64,000 nt of DNA, from contig QXJR01000006.1 in NCBI GenBank assembly GCA_020975725.1, positions 186,001 to 250,000 on the forward strand, given 5' to 3'. This document shows positions 45,281 through 59,034 of this stretch, one piece after another (positions within the stretch are counted from its first letter, which is position 1; the number at the start of each line of letters is the position of its first letter). Source of the stretch: Picocystis sp. L7. Lineage: Eukaryota > Chlorophyta > Picocystophyceae > Picocystales > Picocystaceae. Under the pieces are notes generated by a model. That model was not told the origin of the DNA. It ran no database searches and saw only the letters and a list, made by a program, of their open reading frames with translations. The position numbers and the translations under genes are program-made.

Positions 45281-46009
45281 TGTTGCAAAAGCGTCCGTGA
45301 GTTTTGGACACTCACACACGTGCCTTGGAGGAGAGCGTGTGACGGGAAGGAGCCGGTGCACCGGTCTTGGGCGAGGGTCCTCGCACTCGCGGACAAAGTC
45401 CCCTTCTAGCCGGCTCGAGGCGTGGTGCCTAGCGAGGTCGACCTCCTGGTGGTTGGGCAAGCGCGTAGGCCTCAGCAAGTCGTCGAGAGAGGACGGAAGG
45501 AGGCGCGCTGGTGGTTGGCAAAGTCAAATTCTATCACAAAGCAAAGAGGGACGATAGGTCTACCTCTCTCACCGCCTCTCACTGGCGGTTGGAATTGGAG
45601 CAAAGGGGTTGTCTTATCCGCCTTCGTCCTCCTCTAAGTCACACCTGACCGTCCATTTTGCTCGCCCCGGGGCGACTGTGAGCTGTCACTTGCTCGACAC
45701 CGTTCAGCCCCCTCAGGCCCACCCCTCACAATTGTGGACTGGGACGGGGTCGGCGGGTTCCCTTCGGTCTGTCTCGATCAAAGTCCCCGGTTCCCCTTAC
45801 AAGAAGCCCGTTCTGATCGGGGGCGACCGTGCTTCAATGCGACCGGGGGAAACTGGTTCTGGTTCCGGAACGGTACTGTCGTTGTATTCCAAAGGGATAT
45901 CAGATCCCGTACTCGATGGGTAGCCTCGATGGTTCGGACCCGTAAGCCAGGGTCTCGACGGACCCTGGTGGGCCTCGTTCACAGGAGGAGGTCACTGCCT
46001 TATGCAACA
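45281..46009 (-). repeat. gypsy 5' LTR
   Basis: 729 bp. Apparently identical to 38256-38984. Confidence 0.95.
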
Positions 46010-46014
46010 CGTCA

Positions 46015-48041
46015 CCGAAATGATTTGTATCCGAATGTAAAACGCTCTCTTAACGTTGTGTTTCGTGTCGTTAAAACGCAAGAAAGCAAATTATGACACG
46101 CAAAATGTTGCCTTCGTCTGTGATTTCGAACAAAGAGCACCTTACTTTCCAAACTTGATGCTAAGGGCATGCCAAAACTGATTTTCACTATTCTAATGGC
46201 CTTATATAGGTATCTTTACCTCCCTTAATCATGGACGAAGATCTTTTGAGTCTTGAAAAGCATTCAAAGGAGGTAGATGTATCTACAGAATTCTTAAAGC
46301 GAACACGCAACACGACCGGAGGTTGAAGAATTTTTTCATGTATATCACCCAAATGCTTTGCGCGACGATGTACTTGATTGAGCAGAGGCTTGTACGCCAT
46401 ATCTACACCACGCACAAGTAAATCAAATTTTGTATGTGAGGAAACTTGCTCTACGATTCAAGAAATATAGCTCTTCTCGATCGTCTAGAAACCACCAACT
46501 AAATCAAGAAGGACGCACAATTGGACAAGAGAATGCACATAGTATTGCATGTGTATAGATCGGTTTCTTTCTTCGAGTTCTCTCTTTTTATGTCCTTGCC
46601 CAACAATACAACCGAATTTCTCGATTTTTGGACGAGGGATCCATCATGTGTAAGTTCCTAAGTTCGTGTATGTTTATTCTATTATGTGTGTGAAAGTTTG
46701 GGTTTCAATACCCTTCAAATCCAGGCCATAAAAAATCCACCCTATACGTGCTTGAGGGAATGACTGTCTTTGGATATGAGTGTTGTCAAATACATTTCAT
46801 GGCTTTCATAGTGACATTTCAAGACCTTCAAGCAACATGTGCACCGTATACCCTACACCGAGCATACGACAAAAATATTTGCACGCATGCACAGAAAAAG
46901 AGTGTTCACTTTGAAAGTTTTGCTCTTCTTCGATGGGTATAATGGACTCTTCAGGAGCACTTGCATTGTGTTGAATTGTGTCCCTCGTCAATGAAGTCTG
47001 ATTGCTGAATTTAGTGTTGTTTCTTCGCACCTGTACAAGAAGAAGCGGTGCTAACACAAGAGGCCGGTGATGGTAGCCCGTGGATCATTTGAGAATCCGT
47101 GACTACGACTTGGGCCATTTATCAACTTAGTTCTTGATGCGTTGGATGGACAATAATAATACAAATCCCGTGGTTGGTGTGGAAGAAGGACACTCGAGGG
47201 TGATGGTACACGATATTCATGAGTGTTTGTTGATCAATTTACACGAGCTTGAACCCAACACACACTTGATACAAAAAGGACGCAACACCGCGTTTTTCAT
47301 TCCGTTATTCCTTGTATCATAGGTCAAAAGGACAACGTATATTTTTTACATAAGTTCATGAAACTTGTAGTTCTCTACAATGGTGTAGCTTCCTTGATCA
47401 AGTGCTCTTTCATCGTCTCGCATTTGAAAACTCTAGTTTTTTCTCCTAGTCCACAATGCATCAAACGGTACACATTGCCCATGCATCTGCATGGAAATGG
47501 TGGATGCATTGACCTTCCAAGCCCTAGGAGTAGGCATTGAAAACCGTAGAGTGTTCGGATGTAGTAATTGCCACTCTTGAATTCTTCACTGGCGATGGTT
47601 TAGAAGTCCCAACGCTCCGGTTCCGGGAGTCGTGGAGATTCGGGAGGTCGCCGTGTTCTCCATACGGTCGGTTGCTGGACGCGGATGGTAGGTCCTGAAC
47701 GTCATTCGAGCATTCTATGCCTACGTTTCGATTTATACACAAGTTAAGTTGGTTGTCGTTTGGCGGCTCCTCGCCTCCGACGTCCAGATGTTGGGGCGGT
47801 GGGGGCTGGAAACCTCCCTCCTTCTGGGCCATCTTTCCTTTCCTTTCTTTTCCAGGCGTTTCCCTTCAACACATTCGGGTACAGATGGGTCGATCCTCCT
47901 TTTCCTACCTGGGGCGGGAACACGCTGCCACATCAGGACGAGGTGTTTTGGTGAAACTTCGTTCCTGGGTTCCCTTCGTCCACCTCTTCCGACAACAGCA
48001 GCAACAAGGAGGAGAAGACTCAGCCACCAAGGGCCCGAACA
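46015..48041. other. AT-rich intergenic, nothing recognised
   Basis: About 2 kb between the gypsy element and NOG2. GC rises in the last 400 bp before NOG2 (47640-48041). No gene recognised. Confidence 0.5.
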
Positions 48042-49658
48042 ATGGCTGGTAAACGTGGGAAAGGAAGCCTGCAATCAGGCGGTCCGAAACACAGCGGAGA
48101 TGCCAGGCGCACATCCGATGGAAAAGGGGGGGACCAATCGCAGAGGAAAGCGTCCACCGTGCGTCGGCTCAACATGTATCGGACCAGAGCCACCAGAGAT
48201 GCGAAAGGGAAAGTACTCTCCGAAGAACTGCAAAGCAAAGACCTTCCCAACTCTAGGGTGGCGCCAGACAGGAGATGGTTCGGGAACTCAAGGATCGTTA
48301 GCCAGAAACAGTTGGAAGCACTGCGAGTTGCCAACCAAAAGCAGAAGCTAGATCCTAGAACTGCTGTTCTGAGCGTGCAAAGGCTTCAGTGGGACAAGCT
48401 GCAAGCCAAGCAAGACAATCAAGCTATCGGTGCAGCGAATCTGGCCACAGGGAGGATAAAACGGGAGATGGAACCCAAAAATTGCCTACGTAGGAAAAAG
48501 CCAAGGCTCTCTGCTGAAACGCTGCAAAAGCTTGAGGGGGCCATCCCGCTCACCACGAACAGTGAAGGGGAAATGGATTTCCAAGTAGGAGAAGTAGAGG
48601 AAGATGTCACTGGGGGAAACGATATCCCCAGCAGCGTACAGAAGGGGCAGTCCAAGCGAATCTGGTCCGAACTCTTCAAGGTCATCGATAGCTCAGACGT
48701 GATCATAGAGGTCCTGGACGCAAGAGATCCCATGGGTACACGATGCAAACATTTAGAAAAAAAGGTGTCAGAAATTGGGAAGCAGAAACACATTGTACTA
48801 CTCTTGAACAAATGTGATCTGGTAAGCATTTCGCGCAAGCACGGACCCTTACTGGTATCTTAACTGCAGTGGTCTGGTACAACTCCTTGGCTGGACTCAT
48901 AAGTGCACGCTCGTAGAGCGTCACTGGAGATGCTGATTGAGTTGGAAACAGTCCACAGGTTGAGAAATCGTAAATCTGCTGTATCACATACTGACTGACT
49001 GTGTTTTTGCGCGTGGCAGATCCCTGCTTCTGTGACAAGAAAGTGGGTGCAATTTCTTTCAAAAGAGTATCCAACACTTGCCTTCCATGCAAGTGTTACC
49101 AACCCTTTCGGGAAAGGTGCTCTGTTTTCTTTGCTGAGACAACTTTCCCGCTTCAACAATAAGAAGCAGGTGACGTGTGTCGGGTTTGTTGGGTACCCCA
49201 ACGTAGGCAAGTCTTCTGTCATCAACACGCTCAAAGGTAAGAAAGCTTGCAGATCAGCACCAATTCCTGGGGAGACGAAAGTGTGGCAATACGTAACACT
49301 CACGAAAAAAATATACCTGATTGATTGCCCTGGTACTGTGCATCAGATTTCTTCTGGATCAGATACGGATAAAATATTGAGGGGAGTTCAACGCGTGGAG
49401 AAAATTACGGATGCCCCAGATCACATTCCTGGCATCCTTGAAAAGGCTGATCCCAAGCACCTAAGGAGGGCGTATAAATTGGAGTCATGGGATGATTCGG
49501 TCGATTTTCTTAGGCAGGTGGCAGTTGGTTATGGCAAAATGCTTCCACGTGGTGAACCTGACTTGGACACTGCAGCCAAGATGATCCTTATGGATTGGCA
49601 GCGAGGAAGAATACCATTTTTCGAGCATCCACCACCACATGAGACTGGTGATGAATAA
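48042..49658 (+). CDS. NOG2: nucleolar GTPase 2 (NOG2/NUG2/NGP1), 60S ribosome assembly
   Basis: Circularly permuted GTPase needed for late nucleolar and nuclear maturation of the 60S subunit. Two exons, 48042-48821 and 49020-49658, with a 198-nt intron (GTAAGC...GGCAG, phase 0). The product is 472 residues (yeast Nog2 is 486). The N-terminal NGP1 region has 'STVRRLNMYRTRATRD' and 'APDRRWFGNSRIVSQKQLE'. G motifs come in permuted order: G4 'LLNKCDL' (NKCD at 256-259, interrupted right after by the intron), then 'FHASVTNPFGKG', G1 'GYPNVGKSS' (318-326), the G2 region 'PIPGETKVWQ', and G3 'DCPG' (362-365). It ends 'QRGRIPFFEHPP', a family-typical tail. Without splicing the frame stops soon after G4, so the intron is required. 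Confidence 0.95.
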
Positions 49659-52079
49659 GCATTGCGAATTCTGCTGGATAGTCACTCAATGAAGTTGCTG
49701 GCTCGATCTAAGCATGTGCACAAAGCTGGCAATGTTTGGATGTAGATAATTCTACAAGGTTGTTTTCAAGCATGAGTGAATCCGATTTGACAGTTGCAAG
49801 CGATTTAACTTGTTGTTGCTCACTTTGTTTGGCAGTTTTTGCATTCGATAGCATGAAATTTCTGCATGTCTATGACGTGTAGATAGCATAGCTCAATAAG
49901 GTGTAGGTTGGAAAATAACAGTGATAATTAAGGATAACAGTTCGCTTGCAGCTCATTGGTTCAATTTGTACCTCGTGTATTGCCTTTCCACTGTGAGCAA
50001 CAGCCAGTCGCATGAGGCCCTCATCCAACCTTGTTCTTTTGGCACTCGTCTCCGACAAAAAATCCTGACGGAACTGCAGCCACAGACGAAACCATCACAG
50101 GATAGTTGGATACCGTTTTCTTTACAGTCAATGTGATGGAGCACTTCGTGGATGCGGCTTGGGTGGCTAGACAAAAACGCTTGTTATCCTTTCGACTGAT
50201 CTTCACCAAAACATCAACGGTCCACTGAATCGATTTTCAGCTGAACGTGGTGTTCCCTTGAATATTTGTTTATTCAGCTGCGAAAGATAGGCCCTGCAAC
50301 ATCTTGCGCATGGGAAAGACTTTTTGATTCATTCGTAGAAGGAACAGTGAGAATACTTTTACTTTGGCAGTAACAATGCTCAAGCACCATTGCTTTCCGT
50401 CATGCAGAGAAGAAGTCCATATTCTTTCTCTTTCTGCATCAAGAGCTGCCCTGTGCATTCCAGAGAATATCATTGCCTAGCTTGCACAGACCTTTTCACT
50501 TTTGGTGCACTGCATAGTACCAGACAAACTTGGTGCCAACTATTGCCCATTCTAAATTCAAGCTGTAATCAATCACCCAATGAGACACTGCTGTATAAGC
50601 TCCGAAATAGAAATGAGATGGATCGTACCGCTGGTACCATTTCGGGTGCTCGAGCTCACTTCTCCTATCCACGGAACAATCGCAAGTTTGGCTCTTACAC
50701 CTTCTGCCTGGTTTGTGTCACACGTTTCTCCACGTCTCGGCCACTACATCAGATAAATGCTGACGTCAACACACTCGAAACTATGTGTCGATGTAAATTG
50801 GTAGAAGGCCAGCCTCATTTTACCATGCGTCATCAACCCAGTCATTCAGGTGCACCCGCAGGAACTGATTCGACCAAGATCGGTTCTGGCACAAGGCTAA
50901 GCACAATGTACCCCAGGGCAAGTCCTCCTATATGCATGTCAAAACCACAAAACTTAAGAGGATCCACACTAAGTATCAAGCTGAGTATGTGCGGTGTTGG
51001 TAAGTCGTAGCTATCCCCTTCCTAGACCCTTCAGACCTCATGTAAGTTGTTTGCGTTGGTGGAGCTAAGGTAGACATATTTAGACTATTGTGGTGCATCG
51101 TCCTCTTGAAGAAGGACTGTACTATCTACAATGCATCATCAATCGACCGGGATCCTAGTTGAGGGAAGTGGGGGAAAGAGACCATTAGATTTTGCACCAG
51201 TGAACAAATGCGCAGAAGTTCATATCCAACAACCCAGGAAGGCCGATCGTTTTGGCTTTGTTGAGAGCTGGCTGGTCTCTGATCACCGAATTCAACAACT
51301 GTCAGTGGTTGAGGTTTCGAAAGTGATTTAGCCTTTAGGTAGTGCAAAGACTGGCAGCTTCTGGAAAATAATGTCTTTGGGAGCATTCCTCTTATTTGCC
51401 ACACGAAAGTCATTCATTCAATCAAGAACTGTCTGCCTCTGGCTCGACATGTGCACAGCATCTTTTTCTCCATCTACACACCAGGAAAGGAAGCTAGTTT
51501 GAATATAGATATGGGAAAATGCAGTAACACTTGGTTTCAACGATGAACACTTGAGAACCTTCAGGATACTGCTAATTTCATGAGTTTATCCAACCACGCC
51601 ATGCAAGATGTCCACATATATTTAATTTTCTTACTTTTGAACACAACAAAGATCACCAATGAAAATACGACTTGAGCACATAATGTCCCACTGATTTGTG
51701 GTTGCATGTCAGAGTTGCAGTGGCAACTCTTAACTTGATTTGGTGCACAAAGTCGCGTGTTGGGCCACAACTTCCAAATAGGCAAACACAATGGAGACCG
51801 TCTGACGGCAATCTTTCCACAAGTTGTACGCTGTGAGAACGAAGGAGACTGTGTAACAAGTTGCGGCAGAGTTGCCTACACGATCGTCGGACGGGGTCTT
51901 TCATGGCATGCGTTGGATTCAAAAACATGAAGCTAGCTTCTCCCGCTATCGTTCTTTCGGATACACAAGGCACACGAGCGCAAAGGTATGGTGATCATTA
52001 CTCTGACACAATGCAGTACACTTTCTTCCAGGATTGAACCAGTCCCGGGATCGTAGAAAAAATAAAATAAGAAACGTAT
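49659..52079. other. intergenic; weak coding signals only
   Basis: About 2.4 kb. Minus-strand stretches around 50855-51005 ('CGFDMHIGGLALGYIVLSL') and 51565-51690 look membrane-protein-like. No consistent gene model or family could be built. Confidence 0.4.
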
Positions 52080-52985
52080 TTAGGACCTTATTCCCAACAA
52101 ACTGTACCCGTCCCCGTGGAAATTCATGTTTGTCTTGTAGCGAGGTATAGGGGAACGGTCACTCTTTTGTCCGTTCACATCTGAGGCCATAGTCACGGGA
52201 AGTTCCAACCTTTCGATCTCTTCCTCGTCCTCCGGTCGTTGCAATGTCCATCGGCCATGCAGCGTCCAGAAAACCAGCGGGACCGTGTACCATGCAACTA
52301 GGACGTCCACAGTGTAGTGTTTCCTGGATGCAACAATGAGAAGTGAAAGGCAAAGTGCACTTGCCCAGACAATGGCTTTCATCAAACGCCTGCCCCCGTA
52401 CTCGGTGTATGTGAGCGCACCAACCAGGATGAAGGTTGTGTGGCTCGAAAAAATGAGATCTCCGCATCCGTTGGAGGCTGCACGCCCCACGTTCACCATG
52501 ATGAGTCCAACGGCAGACTTTGGCGGTTTTATTGTGGACAATTCTGCACCTTGTCTGCAGTGATAGTGTGGAGCAGGTAATTGGGTCACGGAGAACGAGG
52601 CTACTCGCAGGCATTGGCACACCACGAGGACGGTGAGCAGCCTGGCATACAGCACGGCCGTGTAGAACCTCCGTTGTGGTAGGAAGAATGGACTGAAGGA
52701 CCAGATCCCAAAGGCTGCAAACAGCATTCCAAAGATGGCTTCGCTCACCCACTTTCCTTCATCACCGATTTCCGGCAGCAGTTCGAATCCTATGTCATGC
52801 AAAGGTTTCGGTGCAGGTCTATGCATGAAGTGTGCGAGTTGCACGAACATGCCGTGCACGTATTGGAAGACCAGTCCAAGGGCGATGGTTTTCCATCTGG
52901 CCAGCAGCAGCGGTATTTCCAGTTTGAGTTCGAGGATCAATCTCCTTCTCACCTTGTACCAGTCTGGAAAGCAGCAGTTCACCAT
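52080..52985 (-). CDS. PAP2-superfamily phospholipid head-group transferase, sphingomyelin-synthase-like
   Basis: Multi-pass membrane enzyme expected to move a phospho-head group between lipids. 301 residues from the first ATG (52985), single exon. The catalytic triad of the sphingomyelin synthase / IPC synthase family is present with normal spacing: His182 in 'CGDLIFSSHT', and His223 and Asp227 in 'ASRKHYTVDVLVAWYTV'. About six hydrophobic segments are visible (for example 'TIALGLVFQYVHGMFVQL', 'IFGMLFAAFGIWSF', 'LLTVLVVCQCLRVASF', 'AIVWASALCLSLLIVA'). The C-terminal tail is hydrophilic with an acidic EDEEEIE run. Sequence alone cannot tell sphingomyelin synthase, inositol-phosphoceramide synthase and related diacylglycerol choline-phosphotransferases apart. 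CGD...SHT resembles SMS and kinetoplastid SLS. Location is probably ER/Golgi or plasma membrane. Confidence 0.82.
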   Translation of the reverse strand: MVNCCFPDWYKVRRRLILELKLEIPLLLARWKTIALGLVFQYVHGMFVQLAHFMHRPAPKPLHDIGFELLPEIGDEGKWVSEAIFGMLFAAFGIWSFSPFFLPQRRFYTAVLYARLLTVLVVCQCLRVASFSVTQLPAPHYHCRQGAELSTIKPPKSAVGLIMVNVGRAASNGCGDLIFSSHTTFILVGALTYTEYGGRRLMKAIVWASALCLSLLIVASRKHYTVDVLVAWYTVPLVFWTLHGRWTLQRPEDEEEIERLELPVTMASDVNGQKSDRSPIPRYKTNMNFHGDGYSLLGIRS

Positions 52986-55290
52986 GGCAGTTGGCGCACT
53001 CAGGTGTGGTTCACAGGATCCCTGTGTCACGGATCTGTCTTCTCAGCTCCTTGGATCTGCGTCGATGCACGCGTGCGGGTGGGGTTCGTGCGGCGTGCCT
53101 GTGTTCGTTGCACACTCCTTTGCCCTTGGAAGGAGGTGCGATCGCAGATTTTTCACGCGGATGTCCGAGGTTGTGCAGGCATGTCCTTGTCGCACTGCCA
53201 GCTGGAAGCAACGCGTCGTCGATGAGCCACTCCTTCGAACCAAACCACAGTGCGGGTGTCTTGTTCAGTCCTTTTCAGCCACGATCCTGGTGTCCCGTTG
53301 GGATGGATGCCCTGGATGGTGTTTCGAATGGATCCCTTCCCCTCCACCCAGGTACAAACGATGACAACCCCCATCACCACGTGGGTGGAACCCCACCACG
53401 CGAACCCGTGAAGAAAGGGACAGAAGGAAACGATCCCCCTCCCATCCCCACTCGTGGCTCGGGACCTAGCAGCCACCCGGCCGTCCACCACCAAGGGGTG
53501 GGACCAACCTCAGGCCAGGCCATGGACCATCCGACCCTGCGGCTCGAAACGAAGCAATGGGCACGCCCACCGGTACGCTAACCCTCCCAAAGATGGAGGG
53601 TAAAGAGACGAAGGCGAACGTGAGGTACCCACCTATCACACATCTGCAAAAGTCGAAGCCTACGAGTGGCTTTGAAGAAAAGAAAACAGGGCGTGTCGGA
53701 CGCGGCCCATCAATGATATAAAATGACGCCGCAAGCATCCACTTGTTGTCCCTCACATCCAATGAAACAGACGAACATTCAACCGGTGGCTCACTCGATG
53801 TCTCGCATGTGTGTGCCAAAGCGTTCCCTTGCAAATTTTGCGCCGACCATTTACCTTCTATGTGTAGGCATCTCCGAATAGCAAGCAATGAACAAGACCG
53901 CTTTGTTATTGCAATATTGGCATACTCGAGAAAGAATCGCGCACCAAACATGAAAGGTTGATCATCGTGTCATCCCTCAAGCCCCCCATGCAAGATCTAC
54001 TCGACTGGGTTATGTCAAGCCACCATCATTCTTTTCGTACTAATCTACTTTAATGCGAAACCAAACGAATTTGTCGATCCAAAACGAAGGAGCCCGATCC
54101 GAGAAGTTAGAACATGCACGCATCCTCCTTATATCGTACAAGCCATTTTGCAAAGAATGGCTCACGTACCTTTTTCTTTGACGTGTAAGCGTGCCACATC
54201 AATTTACATTAATACAAGCATAAATGATTTTGCTTCGTGGGCAAGGACACAAATGTTGTGCTCTTCCATTGCACTTTGAGGCCCGAAATGAATTGTTGTA
54301 CCAAATGCGCCTGGCAACATTGATGGAGACAAAAAATGCTATCAACAAACCCAACCGCATTTGCGGCTTGTGCCTCGAGAGCACATTTCAATTCCTACCG
54401 CATCTACACTTTTGCAATACATACATGTACTAGAATTATTTTGTCAAGAAGTCACGACCGTGAATTTCTACGTCATGCAGATAGAGACCCGAAGACAAGT
54501 CTTTTACAATTGCTTGCGTATTCTAAAAGAGAGTTCTTACTTGCTCGCAAGTTTTACAACGTGTTCGCGCGCTAGCTCTTGCACATGTACCAATGCATGC
54601 CTACAATATTTTAAAAGGAATTAAGAGGTATGTGGTCGAAACAAAAGCCATGATTTTTTGTCTAAGATTCTTGGGAACACGGAGTCGTGAAATCATTTAT
54701 CGCCCGTTCATCCGTGGACCCACAAAGAATTCAATACAACAAGAGATTCCATTGCGAAACCTGTTGGGTATGGCACATCTTTCGATTCACTAACCATCAC
54801 TATGGCTCGTGATGGACAAGGAGCTTCTTTGGGAGCTCATGGTCTAGGTTGTCCATTTAAAGCGCAGTTTGTCAAGTTTTTCCTTCCGAACTTTCTAATA
54901 ATCATCGAGGACTGAGTTATCGAAAACACCTCAAAATCTTTAGCAAAGAGTTCACCAAAAAATATGTAACTTTCATCCAAGTGCATTTCAATACATCGGA
55001 GTAAGAGTTGTCATGACGTTCCTTGGATATTGATCCGGTTGTCTCCATGAGGAGGGGTGATCGAGATTGGAAAATGGTGCTAAAATTTCCATGAATAGGT
55101 CGCTTCGTGCTTTCCTGGCGCTTCCACACAATTCAAGTTTTATGCTCTTGTTGACACTTGACCAAGCACTTGGTAGAAACCCTTGGCCGAACCCTAGTTC
55201 GAACATGAAGGGCGCTTTTGAGTGTTTATAGTTATAATAAGCGCAAAATTGGGAGATTTTAACTCATGTTAAGCCCATGGCGCCCTCATT
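52986..55290. other. intergenic, no gene recognised
   Basis: About 2.3 kb. GC-rich to about 53700, then AT-rich. Only chance open frames. Confidence 0.5.
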
Positions 55291-55299
55291 GGCGAAGGG

Positions 55300-55405
55300 A
55301 TCTGGGGATTGCGGGTTCGAGTCCCGTCATGGACGGATGCGATCGGGTCTGACTGCGCATCAGACTCAGTCCGTGTGGCCTAATGGATAAGGCACCAGAC
55401 TTCTA
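55300..55405 (+). tRNA. trnR-UCU: circularly permuted tRNA-Arg(UCU) gene
   Basis: The 3' half comes first (55300-55335) and the 5' half second (55369-55405), separated by 33 nt. Reading the 5' half and then the 3' half gives a perfect 73-nt cloverleaf. Acceptor stem: GTCCGTG with CATGGAC (one G-U). D stem: GCCT/AGGC with an 8-nt loop. Anticodon stem: CCAGA/TCTGG. Anticodon loop: CTTCTAA (anticodon UCU). Variable loop: 5 nt. T stem: GCGGG/CCCGT around TTCGAGT. Discriminator G; CCA is not encoded. The outer ends form a canonical bulge-helix-bulge: 3-nt bulge 55298-55300, 4-bp helix 55294-55297 with 55400-55403, 3-nt bulge 55404-55406, then pairing of 55291-55293 with 55407-55409. It is cut and joined at position 37/38. 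The B box (55314-55324) precedes the A box (55376-55386), the reverse of a normal gene. The 33-nt linker holds a hairpin GTCTGA/TCAGAC. Confidence 0.95.
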
Positions 55406-55446
55406 CGCTCGCGTCGATGCGAAAGGGCGTGCACAGGACCATCTTG

Positions 55447-55450
55447 TTTT
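55447..55450 (+). terminator. likely RNA polymerase III terminator (T4)
   Basis: A TTTT run 42 bp after the 5' half of the permuted tRNA gene is the first T4 on the coding strand beyond it, so the primary transcript should include both halves and the trailer needed for the bulge-helix-bulge. Confidence 0.55.
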
Positions 55451-55877
55451 GCTACTCACAGTAATGAACGCGATATAGGCATGGTTCGAGCATGTGCGCA
55501 GAGGCACCGAACCGATCTAATTTTTGCTTTGGAGCTGCGAGGGCTTTGCACTGTTGCAAATGATGCGTTTTAGACACCCGTTCTATTACTATCAACACCC
55601 CAAGCGGGCACATATGTCACAAAACAGCATGCATGCAAGTTCATAGGACAACAAGTCAGCAACCGATGTTGAGAACATCAATGTGCATTGGTGATGGGAT
55701 GTTGGGCGGTTCTCCCAACTCGAACATTCAACCATGAGAAGTTGCTGTTGGAGTTGGCAAAGGTTCGACTTCTTGGTGGAGCTGAATTTTCAAGCACACC
55801 GTGCTTCATGTTGCATGTGCCAGACCTGACATGTCACCCAATCTTTGCCTTCCCACTTCCAGGTTGGTTGGTGCTTT

Positions 55878-58789
<2,912 letters not shown>

Positions 58790-58995
58790 GGAAGGGATGG
58801 GTTGAGAAAGGAAGGAAAGGATGGGTTTAGAAAGGAAGGAAAGGATGGGTTGAGAAAGGTAGGAAAGGATGGGTTGAGAATGGTAGGCATGGGTTGAGAA
58901 AGGTAGGAAAGGATGGGTTGAGAAAGGTAGGGATGGGTTGAGAAGGGAAGGAAAGGATGGGTTGAGAAGGGAAGGAAAGGAAGGGATGGGTATGG
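58790..58995. repeat. purine-rich minisatellite upstream of V-ATPase A
   Basis: Imperfect tandem units of about 24 bp based on GGGTTGAGAAAGG plus AAGGAAAGGAT, eight or so copies with variable lengths (some shortened to about 17-20 bp). The plus (coding) strand is purine-rich. The array ends about 40 bp before the start codon at 59035. Confidence 0.93.
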
Positions 58996-59034
58996 TGTGT
59001 CTCACAGACGTGTGGTGTATCGGTTGCAGCGGCC

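Larger units (their letters stand above)
38256..46009 (-). mobile_element. young Ty3/gypsy LTR retrotransposon carrying a DNA cytosine methyltransferase
   Basis: 7,754 bp with two 729-bp LTRs (38256-38984 and 45281-46009) that appear identical in every block compared. The LTR ends are inverted (TGTTGCA/TGCAACA), and a perfect target-site duplication CGTCA flanks the element (38251-38255 and 46010-46014). It is therefore a very recent insertion. On the minus strand the order is gag, protease, reverse transcriptase, RNase H, cytosine-5 methyltransferase, integrase, i.e. gypsy order plus an extra enzyme. It looks nearly whole, with about one break. A purine-rich tract abuts the 3' LTR, as expected for a polypurine tract. 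I could not identify the primer-binding site. Confidence 0.96.

Noticed and set aside
50855-51005. Possible last exon of a rhomboid-type membrane protease on the minus strand
   Set aside because: The stretch 'DMHIGGLALGY' recalls the histidine-bearing helix of rhomboids, but no GxSG serine motif or upstream exons could be found. Not enough to call.
55470-55490. A second GGTTCGAG motif just after the permuted tRNA gene
   Set aside because: No T stem pairing and no acceptor or D-arm partner nearby on either side.
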